Positions 1 through 11,755 of a DNA stretch of 64,000 nt are shown one piece after another. Numbering within the stretch: the first letter of the stretch is position 1; each line of letters begins with the position of its first letter. Made by a program: the position numbers and the translations under genes. The stretch spans positions 682,001 through 746,000 of the forward strand of contig OZ176054.1 of the NCBI GenBank assembly GCA_964247055.1, read 5' to 3'. The stretch comes from Paragordius varius (taxonomy: Eukaryota > Nematomorpha). The notes below the pieces were generated by a model. It worked only from the letters and a program-made list of their open reading frames with translations. It was not told the DNA's origin and ran no database searches.

Positions 1-180
1 AAGTTTATTTTGAGTATTGATGCGACTAGTTTAATACATTAATTTTTAAAGTATCGTTGTAAAAATCGGATATGAAAGAGTTTGTCAAACTATTTCTATA
101 TTTTGATGTAGTCTTACTAAGAGAATGTATAAAAAATAATTTTGTTCACCGGTGACCAATATCCGATTTTTAAGGACAAA

Positions 181-371
181 GTTTAACTTGAGTATTGATG
201 CGATTTATTGATACGACTAGTTTTATACATTAATTTTTAAAGTATCGATGTAAAAATCGGATATGAAAGAGTTTGTCAAACTATCTCTATATTTTGATGT
301 AGTCTTACTAAGAGAATGTATAAAAAATAATTTTGTTCACCGGCGACCAATATTCGATTTTTAAGGACAAA
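181..371 (+). repeat. Representative 191-bp satellite monomer (long form)
   Basis: This form is 13 bp longer than the basic one because the hotspot reads GATGCGATTTATTGATACGA instead of GATGCGACT. The extra bases look like an imperfect local duplication of ATTGATGCGA (ATTGATACGA). The tail then reads AGTTTTATACATT. The same form recurs in the left block and up to about 45.5 kb. A sister 191-bp form reads GCGACTTATTGATACGA followed by TATATTAATTTATAAAG, for example near 9430-9480 and 19590-19640. Confidence 0.93.
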
Positions 372-549
372 GTTTATTTTGAGTATTGATGCGACTAGTT
401 TAATACATTAATTTTTAAAGTATCGTTGTAAAAATCGGATATGAAAGAGTTTGTCAAACTATCTCTATATTTTGATGTAGTCTTACTAAGAGAATGTATA
501 AAAAATAATTTTGTTCACCGGTGACCAATATCCGATTTTTAAGGACAAA

Positions 550-724
550 GTTTAACTTGAGTATTGATGCGACTGGTTTAATACCATAATTTTAAAAGTA
601 TCGTTGAAATCGGATATGAAAGAGTTTGTCAAACTATCTCTATATTTTGATGTAGTCTTACTAAGAAAATGTATAAAAAATAATTTTGTTCACCGGTGAC
701 CAATATCCGATTTTTAAGGACAAA
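550..724 (+). repeat. Representative 175-bp satellite monomer (ACTGGTTTAATACC form with 3-base deletion)
   Basis: The hotspot reads GACTGGTTTAATACCATAAT and the following TCGTTGTAAAAATCGG is shortened to TCGTTGAAATCGG, removing 3 bases. The deletion shortens the left arm of the 14-bp inverted repeat, so this form has a weakened dyad. Forms with the ACTGG hotspot but no deletion are also common. Confidence 0.92.
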
Positions 725-959
725 GTTTAACTTGAGTATTGATGCGACTAGTTTAACACATTAATTTTTAAAGTATCGTTGTAAAAATCGGATATGAAAG
801 AGTTTGTCAAACTATCTCTATATTTTGATGTAGTCTTGCTAAGAGAATGTATAAAAAATAATTTTGTTCACCGGTGACCAATATTCGATTTTTAAGGACA
901 AAGTTTATTTTGAGTATTGATGCGACTAGTTTAATACATTAATTTTTAAAGTATCGTTG

Positions 960-973
960 TAAAAATCGGATAT
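960..973. repeat. Left arm of the intramonomer 14-bp inverted repeat (reference copy)
   Basis: TAAAAATCGGATAT is the exact reverse complement of the segment at 1059-1072 in the same monomer, with 85 nt between the arms and about 65 nt to the arm of the next monomer. It recurs in most monomers. Variants weaken it: AATAGGATATG in the right part of the array, AAATTCGATATG near 22.5 kb, and the 3-base deletion of the 175-bp form. Confidence 0.9.
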
Positions 974-978
974 GAAAG

Positions 979-991
979 AGTTTGTCAAACT
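979..991. repeat. 13-bp dyad AGTTTGTCAAACT (reference copy)
   Basis: Two 6-bp arms, AGTTTG and CAAACT, around a single central T. It is kept in most monomers. Departures include AGTTTGCCAAACT (for example 6584, 29667), AGTTGGCCAAACT (43483-45320) and TTTGTAAAACT (22693, 23049). Confidence 0.85.
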
Positions 992-1027
992 ATCTCTATA
1001 TTTTGATGTAGTCTTACTAAGAGAATG

Positions 1028-1037
1028 TATAAAAAAT
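1028..1037 (+). promoter_or_regulatory. TATA-like motif in each monomer (reference copy)
   Basis: TATAAAAAAT matches the TATA-box core and recurs once per monomer, also as TATAAAAAAC or TATATAAAAAA. In an A+T-rich repeat this can occur by chance. If functional it could allow satellite transcription on the plus strand; nothing else in the monomer confirms a promoter. Confidence 0.25.
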
Positions 1038-1045
1038 AATTTTGT

Positions 1046-1055
1046 TCACCGGTGA
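1046..1055. repeat. 10-bp perfect palindrome TCACCGGTGA (reference copy)
   Basis: A self-complementary 10-mer containing ACCGGT, present in the great majority of monomers. It is the most GC-rich spot of an otherwise A+T-rich monomer. Exceptions seen by eye include TCACCGGTCA (near 10660 and 13023), GACCGGTGA (near 7927, 10300, 11560, 12650), CACTGGTGA (near 44289) and CAGCGGTGA (near 23645, 25079, 41197). It could be a protein-binding site; no factor can be named. Confidence 0.9.
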
Positions 1056-1058
1056 CCA

Positions 1059-1072
1059 ATATCCGATTTTTA
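1059..1072. repeat. Right arm of the intramonomer 14-bp inverted repeat (reference copy)
   Basis: ATATCCGATTTTTA, exact reverse complement of 960-973. Common single-base variants are ATATTCGATTTTTA and AGATCCGATTTTTA. It immediately follows the TCACCGGTGA palindrome. Confidence 0.9.
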
Positions 1073-2880
1073 AGGACAAAGTTTAACTTGAGTATTGATG
1101 CGATTTATTGATACGACTAGTTTTATACATTAATTTTTAAAGTATCGATGTAAAAATCGGATATGAAAGAGTTTGTCAAACTATCTCTATATTTTGATGT
1201 AGTCTTACTAAGAGAATGTATAAAAAATAATTTTGTTCACCGGTGACCAATATTCGATTTTTAAGGACAAAGTTTATTTTGAGTATTGATGCGACTAGTT
1301 TAATACATTAATTTTTAAAGTATCGTTGTAAAAATCGGATATGAAAGAGTTTGTCAAACTATCTCTATATTTTGATGTAGTCTTACTAAGAGAATGTATA
1401 AAAAATAATTTTGTTCACCGGTGACCAATATCCGATTTTTAAGGACAAAGTTTAACTTGAGTATTGATGCGACTGGTTTAATACCATAATTTTAAAAGTA
1501 TCGTTGAAATCGGATATGAAAGAGTTTGTCAAACTATCTCTATATTTTGATGTAGTCTTACTAAGAAAATGTATAAAAAATAATTTTGTTCACCGGTGAC
1601 CAATATCCGATTTTTAAGGACAAAGTTTAACTTGAGTATTGATGCGACTAGTTTAACACATTAATTTTTAAAGTATCGTTGTAAAAATCGGATATGAAAG
1701 AGTTTGTCAAACTATCTCTATATTTTGATGTAGTCTTGCTAAGAGAATGTATAAAAAATAATTTTGTTCACCGGTGACCAATATTCGATTTTTAAGGACA
1801 AAGTTTATTTTGAGTATTGATGCGACTAGTTTAATACATTAATTTTTAAAGTATCGTTGTAAAAATCGGATATGAAAGAGTTTGTCAAACTATCTCTATA
1901 TTTTGATGTAGTCTTGCTAAGAGAATATATAAAAAATAATTTTGTTCACCGGTGACCAATATCCGATTTTTAAGGACAAAGTTTATTTTGAGTATTGATG
2001 CGACTAGTTTAATACATTAATTTTTAAAGTATCGTTGTAAAAATCGGATATGAAAGAGTTTGTCAAACTATTTCTATATTTTGATGTAGTCTTACTAAGA
2101 GAATGTATAAAAAATAATTTTGTTCACCGGTGACCAATATCCGATTTTTAAGGACAAAGTTTAACTTGAGTATTGATGCGATTTATTGATACGACTAGTT
2201 TTATACATTAATTTTTAAAGTATCGATGTAAAAATCGGATATGAAAGAGTTTGTCAAACTATCTCTATATTTTGATGTAGTCTTACTAAGAGAATGTATA
2301 AAAAATAATTTTGTTCACCGGTGACCAATATTCGATTTTTAAGGACAAAGTTTATTTTGAGTATTGATGCGACTAGTTTAATACATTAATTTTTAAAGTA
2401 TCGTTGTAAAAATCGGATATGAAAGAGTTTGTCAAACTATCTCTATATTTTGATGTAGTCTTACTAAGAGAATGTATAAAAAATAATTTTGTTCACCGGT
2501 GACCAATATCCGATTTTTAAGGACAAAGTTTAACTTGAGTATTGATGCGACTGGTTTAATACCATAATTTTAAAAGTATCGTTGAAATCGGATATGAAAG
2601 AGTTTGTCAAACTATCTCTATATTTTGATGTAGTCTTACTAAGAAAATGTATAAAAAATAATTTTGTTCACCGGTGACCAATATCCGATTTTTAAGGACA
2701 AAGTTTAACTTGAGTATTGATGCGACTAGTTTAACACATTAATTTTTAAAGTATCGTTGTAAAAATCGGATATGAAAGAGTTTGTCAAACTATCTCTATA
2801 TTTTGATGTAGTCTTGCTAAGAGAATGTATAAAAAATAATTTTGTTCACCGGTGACCAATATTCGATTTTTAAGGACAAA

Positions 2881-5010
2881 GTTTATTTTGAGTATTGATG
2901 CGACTAGTTTAATACATTAATTTTTAAAGTATCGTTGTAAAAATCGGATATGAAAGAGTTTGTCAAACTATCTCTATATTTTGATGTAGTCTTACTAAGA
3001 GAATGTATAAAAAATAATTTTGTTCACCGGTGACCAATATCCGATTTTTAAGGACAAAGTTTAACTTGAGTATTGATGCGATTTATTGATACGACTAGTT
3101 TTATACATTAATTTTTAAAGTATCGATGTAAAAATCGGATATGAAAGAGTTTGTCAAACTATCTCTATATTTTGATGTAGTCTTGCTAAGAGAATATATA
3201 AAAAATAATTTTGTTCACCGGTGACCAATATCCGATTTTTAAGGACAAAGATTAACTTGAGTATTGATGCGACTAGTTTAACACATTAATTTTTAAAGTA
3301 TCGTTGTAAAAATCGGATATGAAAGAGTTTGTCAAACTATCTCTATATTTTGATGTAGTCTTACTAAGAGAATGTATAAAAAATAATTTTGTTCACCGGT
3401 GACCAATATTCGATTTTTAAGGACAAAGTTTAACTTGAGTATTGATGCGACTAGTTTTATACATTAATTTTTAAAGTATCGTTGTAAAAATCGGATATGA
3501 AAGAGTTTGTCAAACTATCTCTATATTTTGATGTAGTCTTGCTAAGAGAATATATAAAAAATAATTTTGTTCACCGGTGACCAATATCCGATTTTTAAGG
3601 ACAAAGTTTAATTTGAGTATTGATGCGACTAGTTTACTACCATAATTTTTAAAGTATCGTTGTAAAAATCGGATATGAAAGAGTTTGTCAAACTATCTCT
3701 ATATTTTGATGTAGTCTTACTAAGAGAATGTATAAAAAATAGTTTTGTTCACCGGTGACCAATATCCGATTTTTAAGGACAAAGTTTAACTTGAGTATTG
3801 ATGCGACTGGTTTAATACCATAATTTTTAAAGTATCGTTGTAAAAATCGGATATGAAAAAGTTTGTCAAACTATCCCTATATTTTGATGTAGTCTTACTA
3901 AGAGAATGTATAAAAAATAATTTTGTTCACCGGTGACCAATATTCGATTTTTAAGGACAAAGTTTATTTTGAGTATTGATGCGACTAGTTTAATACATTA
4001 ATTTTTAAAGTATCGTTGTAAAAATCGGATATGAAAGAGTTTGTCAAACTATCTCTATATTTTGATGTAGTCTTACTAAGAGAATGTATAAAAAATAATT
4101 TTGTTCACCGGTGACCAATATCCGATTTTTAAGGACAAAGTTTAACTTGAGTATTGATGCGATTTATTGATACGACTAGTTTTATACATTAATTTTTAAA
4201 GTATCGATGTAAAAATCGGATATGAAAGAGTTTGTCAAACTATCTCTATATTTTGATGTAGTCTTGCTAAGAGAATATATAAAAAATAATTTTGTTCACC
4301 GGTGACCAATATCCGATTTTTAAGGACAAAGATTAACTTGAGTATTGATGCGACTAGTTTAACACATTAATTTTTAAAGTATCGTTGTAAAAATCGGATA
4401 TGAAAGAGTTTGTCAAACTATCTCTATATTTTGATGTAGTCTTACTAAGAGAATGTATAAAAAATAATTTTGTTCACCGGTGACCAATATTCGATTTTTA
4501 AGGACAAAGTTTAACTTGAGTATTGATGCGACTAGTTTTATACATTAATTTTTAAAGTATCGTTGTAAAAATCGGATATGAAAGAGTTTGTCAAACTATC
4601 TCTATATTTTGATGTAGTCTTGCTAAGAGAATATATAAAAAATAATTTTGTTCACCGGTGACCAATATCCGATTTTTAAGGACAAAGTTTAATTTGAGTA
4701 TTGATGCGACTAGTTTACTACCATAATTTTTAAAGTATCGTTGTAAAAATCGGATATGAAAGAGTTTGTCAAACTATCTCTATATTTTGATGTAGTCTTA
4801 CTAAGAGAATGTATAAAAAATAGTTTTGTTCACCGGTGACCAATATCCGATTTTTAAGGACAAAGTTTAACTTGAGTATTGATGCGACTGGTTTAATACC
4901 ATAATTTTTAAAGTATCGTTGTAAAAATCGGATATGAAAAAGTTTGTCAAACTATCCCTATATTTTGATGTAGTCTTACTAAGAGAATGTATAAAAAATA
5001 ATTTTGTTTA
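2881..5010 (+). repeat. 1081-bp six-monomer higher-order repeat (two copies)
   Basis: The segment starting at 2881 (GTTTATTTTGAG) repeats from 3962. Diagnostic shared variants include GACAAAGATTAACTTGAG at about 3244 and 4325, TTTACTACCATAAT, AATAGTTTTGTT and CTATCCCTATA, in the same order in both. The copies diverge at about 5010, where the second reads TTTAGCCGGTGACC. Confidence 0.9.
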
Positions 5011-8000
5011 GCCGGTGACCAATATCCGATTATTAAGGACAAAGTTTAACTTGAGTATTGATGCGATTTATTGATACGACTTTTTATACATTAATTTTTA
5101 AAGTATCGTTGTAAAAATCGGATATGAAAGAGTTTGTCAAACTATCTCTATATTTTGATGTAGTCTTGCTAAGAGAATATATAAAAAATAATTTTGTTCA
5201 CCGGTGACCAATATCCGATTTTTAAGGACAAAGTTTATTTTGAGTATTGATGCGACTAGTTTAATACATTAATTTTTAAAGTATCGTTGTAAAAATCGGA
5301 TATGAAAGAGTTTGTCAAACTATTTCTATATTTTGATGTAGTCTTACTAAGAGAATGTATAAAAAATAATTTTGTTCACCGGTGACCAATATTCGATTTT
5401 TAAGGTCAAAGTTTAACTTGAGTATTGATGCGACTAGTTTAACACATTAATTTTTAAAGTATCGTTGTAAAAATCGGATATGAAAGAGTTTGTCAAACTA
5501 TCTCTATATTTTGATGTAGTTTTACTAAGAGAATGTATAAAAAATAATTTTGTTCACCGGTGACCAATATCCGATTTTTAAGGACAAAGTTTAACTTGAG
5601 TATTGATGCGATTTATTGATACGACTAGTTTTATACATTAATTTTTAAAGTATCGATGTAAAAATCGGATATGAAAGAGTTTGTCAAACTATCTCTATAT
5701 TTTGATGTAGTCTTGCTAAGAGAATATATAAAAAATAATTTTGTTCACCGGTGACGAATATCCGATTTTTAAGGACAAAGTTTAATTTGAGTATTGATGC
5801 GACTAGTTTACTACCATAATTTTTAAAGTATCGTTGTAAAAATCGGATATGAAAGAGTTTGTCAAACTATCTCTATATTTTGATGTAGTCTTACTAAGAG
5901 AATGTATAAAAAATAATTTTGTTCACCGGTGACCAAGATCCGATTTTTAAGGACAAAGTTTAACTTGAGTATTGATGCGACTGGTTTAATACCATAATTT
6001 TTAAAGTATAGTTGTAAAAATCGGATATGAAAGAGTTTGTCAAACTATCTCTATATTTTGATGTAGTCTTACTAAGAGAATGTATAAAAAATTATTTTGT
6101 TCACCGGTGACCAATATCCGATTTTTAAGGACAAAGTTTAACTTGAGTATTGATGCGACTTATTGATACGACTAGTTTTATATATTAATTTATAAATTAT
6201 CGTTGTAAAAATCGGATATGAAAGAGTTTGTCAAACTATCTCTATATTTTGATGTGGTCTTGCTAAGAGAATGTATAAAAAATTATTTTGTTCACCGGTG
6301 ACCAATATTCGATTTTTAAGGACAAAGATTAACTTGAGTATTGATGCGACTAGTTTAACACATTAATTTTTAAAGTATCGTTGTAAAAATCGGATAAGAA
6401 AGAGTTTGTCAAACTATCTCTATATTTTGATGTAGTCTTACTAAGAGAATGTATAAAAAATAATTTTGTTCACCGGTGACCAATATTCGATTTTTAAGGA
6501 CAAAGTTTAACTTGAGTATTGATGCGACTAGTTTTATACATTAATTTTTAAAGTATCGTTGTAAAAATCGGATATGAAAGAGTTTGCCAAACTATCTCTA
6601 TATTTTGAGGTAGTCCTACTAAGAGAATGTATAAAAAAATTTTGTTCACCGGTGACCAATATCCGATTATTAAGGATAAAGTTTAACTTGAGTATTGATG
6701 CGATTTATTGATACGACTTTTTATACATTAATTTTTAAAGTATCGTTGTAAAAATCGGATATGAAAGAGTTTGTCAAACTATCTCTATATTTTGATGTAG
6801 TCTTGCTGAGAGAATATATAAAAAATAATTTTGTTCACCGGTGACCAATATCCGATTTTTAAGGACAAAGTTTAACTTGAGTATTGATGCGATTTATTGA
6901 TACGACTAGTTTTATACATTAATTTTTAAAGTATCGTTGTAAAAATCGGATATGAAAGAGTTTGCCAAACTATCTCTATATTTTGAGGTAGTCCTACTAA
7001 GAGAATGTATAAAAAAATTTTGTTCACCGGTGACCAATATCCGATTATTAAGGACAAAGTTTAACTTGAGTATTGATGCGATTTATTGATACGACTTTTT
7101 ATACATTAATTTTTAAAGTATCGTTGTAAAAATCGGATATGAAAGAGTTTGTCAAACTATCTCTATATTTTGATGTAGTCTTGCTAAGAGAATATATAAA
7201 AAATAATTTTGTTCACCGGTGACCAATATTCGATTTTTAAGGACAAAGATTAACTTGAGTATTGATGCGACTAGTTTAACACATTAATTTTTAAAGTATC
7301 GTTGTAAAAATCGGATATGAAAGAGTTTGTCAAACTATCTCTATATTTTGATGTAGTCTTACTAAGAGAATGTATAAAAAATAATTTTGTTCACCGGTGA
7401 CCAATATTCGATTTTTAAGGACAAAGTTTAACTTGAGTATTGATGCGACTAGTTTTATACATTAATTTTTAAAGTATCGTTGTAAAAATCGGATATGAAA
7501 GAGTTTGTCAAACTATCTCTATATTTTGATGTAGTCTTGCTAAGAGAATATATAAAAAATAATTTTGTTCACCGGTGACCAATATCCGATTTTTAAGGAC
7601 AAAGTTTAATTTGAGTATTGATGCGACTAGTTTACTACCATAATTTTTAAAGTATCGTTGTAAAAATCGGATATGAAAGAGTTTGTCAAACTATCTCTAT
7701 ATTTTGATGTAGTCTTATTAAGAGAATGTATAAAAAATAGTTTTGTTCACCGGTGACCAATATCCGATTTTTAAGGACAAAGTTTAACTTGAGTATTGAT
7801 GCGACTGGTTTAATACCATAATTTTTAAAGTATCGTTGTAAAAATCGGATATGAAAAAGTTTGTCAAACTATCCCTATATTTTGATGTAGTCTTACTAAG
7901 AGAATGTATAAAAAATAATTTTGTTGACCGGTGACCAATATCCGATTATTAAGGACAAAGTTTAACTTGAGTATTGATGCGATTTATTGATACGACTTTT

Positions 8001-9241
8001 TATACATTAATTTTTAAAGTATCGTTGTAAAAATCGGATATGAAAGAGTTTGTCAAACTATCTCTATATTTTTATGTAGTCTTGCTAAGAGAATATATAA
8101 AAAATAATTTTGTTCACCGGTGACCAATATCCGATTTTTAAGGACAAAGTTTATTTTGAGTATTGATGCGACTAGTTTAACACATTAATTTTTAAAGTAT
8201 CGTTGTAAAAATCGGATATGAAAGAGTTTGTCAAACTATCTCTATATTTTGATGTAGTCTTACTAAGAGAATGTATAAAAAATAATTTTGTTCACCGGTG
8301 ACCAATATCCGATTTTTAAGGACAAAGTTTAACTTGAGTATTGATGCGATTTATTGATACGACTAGTTTTATACATTAATTTTTAAAGTATCGATGTAAA
8401 AATCGGATATGAAAGAGTTTGTCAAACTATCTCTATATTTTGATGTAGTCTTGCTAAGAGAATATATAAAAAATAATTTTGTTCACCGGTGACGAATATC
8501 CGATTTTTAAGGACAAAGTTTAATTTGAGTATTGATGCGACTAGTTTACTACCATAATTTTTAAAGTATCGTTGTAAAAATCGGATATGAAAGAGTTTGT
8601 CAAACTATCTCTATATTTTGATGTAGTCTTAGTAACAGAATGTATAAAAAATAATTTTGTTCACCGGTGACCAAGATCCGATTTTTAAGGACAAAGTTTA
8701 ACTTGAGTATTGATGCGACTGGTTTAATACCATAATTTTTAAAGTATAGTTGTAAAAATCGGATATGAAAGAGTTTGTCAAACTATCTCTATATTTTGAT
8801 GTAGTCTTACTAAGAGAATGTATAAAAAATTATTTTGTTCACCGGTGACCAATATCCGATTTTTAAGGACAAAGTTTAACTTGAGTATTGATGCGACTTA
8901 TTGATACGACTAGTTTTATATATTAATTTATAAATTATCGTTGTAAAAATCGTATATGAAAGAGTTTGTCAAACTATCTCTATATTTTGATGTAGTCTTG
9001 CTAAGAAAATATATAAAAAATAATTTTGTTCACCGGTGACCAATATCCGATTTTTAAGGACAAAATTTAATTTGAGTATTGATGCTACTAGTTTAATACC
9101 ATAATTTTTAAAGTTAGTTGTAAAAATCGGATATGAAAGAGTTTGTCAAACTATCTCTATATTTTGATGTAGTCTTACTAAGAGAATGTATAAAAAATAA
9201 TTTTGTTCACCGGTGACCAAGATCCGATTTTTAAGGACAAA
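5011..9241 (+). repeat. Satellite with mixed monomer order and dispersed block copies
   Basis: Contains the 191-bp forms, a form with TACGACTTTTTATACATT, shortened copies with GTATAAAAAAATTTTG (near 6630 and 7010), and the rare GTGACGAATATCC variant at 5751 and 8489 (2738 bp apart), which recurs at 12122, 14662 and 15564. Pieces match later parts of the array, but I did not find a single clean period across the whole stretch. No gene is visible. Confidence 0.85.
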
Positions 9242-11755
9242 GTTTAACTTGAGTATTGATGCGACTGGTTTAATACCATAATTTTTAAAGTATCGTTGTA
9301 AAAATCGGATATGAAAGAGTTTGTCAAACTATCTCTATATTTTGATGTAGTCTTACTAAGAGAATGTATAAAAAATAATTTTGTTCACCGGTGACCAATA
9401 TCCGATTTTTAAGGACAAAGTTTAACTTGAGTATTGATGCGACTTATTGATACGACTAGTTTTATATATTAATTTATAAAGTATCGTTGTAAAAATCGGA
9501 TATGAAAGAGTTTGTCAAACTATCTCTATATTTTGATGTAGTCTTGTTAAGAGAATGTATAAAAAATAATTTTGTTCACCGGTGACCAATATCCGATTTT
9601 TAACGACAAAGTTTAACTTGAGTATTGATGCGACTAGTTTAATACATTAATTTTTATCGTATCGTTGTAAAAATCGGATATGAAAGAGTTTGTCAAACTA
9701 TCTCTATATTTTGATGTAGTCTTACTAAGAGAATGTATAAAAAATAATTTTGTTCACCGGTGACCAATATTCGATTTTTAAGGACAAAGTTTAACTTGAG
9801 TATTGATGCGACTAGTTTTATACATTAATTTTTAAAGTATCGTTGTAAAAATCGGATATGAAAGAGTTTGTCAAACTATCTCTATATTTTGATGTAGTCT
9901 TGCTAAGAGAATATATAAAAAATAATTTTGTTCACCGGTGACCAATATCCGATTTTTAAGGACAAAGTTTAATTTGAGTATTGATGCGACTAGTTTACTA
10001 CCATAATTTTTAAAGTATCGTTTTAAAAATCGGATATGAAAGAGTTTGTCAAACTATCTCTATATTTTGATGTAGTCTTATTAAGAGAATGTATAAAAAA
10101 TAGTTTTGTTCACCGGTGACCAATATCCGATTTTTAAGGACAAAGTTTAACTTGAGTATTGATGCGACTGGTTTAATACCATAATTTTTAAAGTATCGTT
10201 GTAAAAATCGGATATGAAAAAGTTTGTCAAACTATCCCTATATTTTGATGTAGTCTTACTAAGAGAATGTATAAAAAATAATTTTGTTGACCGGTGACCA
10301 ATATCCGATTATTAAGGACAAAGTTTAACTTGAGTATTGATGCGATTTATTGATACGACTTTTTATACATTAATTTTTAAAGTATCGTTGTAAAAATCGG
10401 ATATGAAAGAGTTTGTCAAACTATCTCTATATTTTTATGTAGTCTTGCTAAGAGAATATATAAAAAATAATTTTGTTCACCGGTGACCAAGATCCGATTT
10501 TTAAGGACAAAGTTTAACTTGAGTATTGATGCGACTGGTTTAATACCATAATTTTTAAAGTATCGTTGTAAAAATCGGATATGAAAGAGTTTGTCAAACT
10601 ATCTCTATATTTTGATGTAGTCTTACTAAGAGAATGTATAAAAAATAATTTTGTTCACCGGTCACCAATATCCGATTTTTAAGGACAAAGTTTAACTTGA
10701 GTATTGATGCGACTTATTGATACGACTAGTTTTATATATTAATTTATAAAGTATCGTTGTAAAAATCGGATATGAAAGAGTTTGTCAAACTATCTCTATA
10801 TTTTGATGTAGTCTTGTTAAGAGAATGTATAAAAAATAATTTTGTTCACCGGTGACCAATATCCGATTTTTAACGACAAAGTTTAACTTGAGTATTGATG
10901 CGACTAGTTTAATACATTAATTTTTATCGTATCGTTGTAAAAATCGGATATGAAAGAGTTTGTCAAACTATCTCTATATTTTGATGTAGTCTTACTAAGA
11001 GAATGTATAAAAAATAATTTTGTTCACCGGTGACCAATATTCGATTTTTAAGGACAAAGTTTAACTTGAGTATTGATGCGACTAGTTTTATACATTAATT
11101 TTTAAAGTATCGTTGTAAAAATCGGATATGAAAGAGTTTGTCAAACTATCTCTATATTTTGATGTAGTCTTGCTAAGAGAATATATAAAAAATAATTTTG
11201 TTCACCGGTGACCAATATCCGATTTTTAAGGACAAAGTTTAATTTGAGTATTGATGCGACTAGTTTACTACCATAATTTTTAAAGTATCGTTTTAAAAAT
11301 CGGATATGAAAGAGTTTGTCAAACTATCTCTATATTTTGATGTAGTCTTATTAAGAGAATGTATAAAAAATAGTTTTGTTCACCGGTGACCAATATCCGA
11401 TTTTTAAGGACAAAGTTTAACTTGAGTATTGATGCGACTGGTTTAATACCATAATTTTTAAAGTATCGTTGTAAAAATCGGATATGAAAAAGTTTGTCAA
11501 ACTATCCCTATATTTTGATGTAGTCTTACTAAGAGAATGTATAAAAAATAATTTTGTTGACCGGTGACCAATATCCGATTATTAAGGACAAAGTTTAACT
11601 TGAGTATTGATGCGATTTATTGATACGACTTTTTATACATTAATTTTTAAAGTATCGTTGTAAAAATCGGATATGAAAGAGTTTGTCAAACTATCTCTAT
11701 ATTTTTATGTAGTCTTGCTAAGAGAATATATAAAAAATAATTTTGTTCACCGGTG
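9242..11755 (+). repeat. 1270-bp seven-monomer higher-order repeat (two copies)
   Basis: Copy 1 is about 9242-10511 and copy 2 about 10512-11755 or slightly beyond. Both carry the rare variants TTTTTAACGACAAAG, TTTTTATCGTATCG (near 9655 and 10925), CGTTTTAAAAATCGG and TATTTTTATGTAG in the same order. One difference is CACCGGTCACC in copy 2 where copy 1 has CACCGGTGACC. Confidence 0.92.

Larger units (their letters stand above)
903..1080 (+). repeat. Representative 178-bp satellite monomer (basic form)
   Basis: Used here as the reference copy. In monomer coordinates it contains the hotspot GCGACTAGTTTAATACATTA (positions 21-40), the left arm of a 14-bp inverted repeat (58-71), a 13-bp dyad AGTTTGTCAAACT (77-89), a TATA-like TATAAAAAAT (126-135), the palindrome TCACCGGTGA (144-153) and the right inverted-repeat arm (157-170). 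Copies like it occur throughout the array. Confidence 0.95.
3..2880 (+). repeat. 900-bp five-monomer higher-order repeat (three copies)
   Basis: Monomers of 178, 191, 178, 175 and 178 bp form a 900-bp unit. Copies lie at 3-902, 903-1802 and 1981-2880; one extra 178-bp monomer (1803-1980) sits between the second and third. Copies are nearly identical by eye: the 175-bp deletion form sits in the same slot each time. The extra monomer also creates a longer period of 1978 bp: the TATTTCTATATT variant at about 90 recurs at about 2070. Confidence 0.93.

Noticed and set aside
903-1080. Hammerhead ribozyme in the monomer, as in some animal satellites
   Set aside because: I looked for the CTGANGA and GAAA core elements in proper order on both strands. 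GAAA and GTC occur but the CTGANGA box does not.
903-1080. CENP-B box
   Set aside because: No match to the TTCG....A..CGGG core was found in the consensus monomer.
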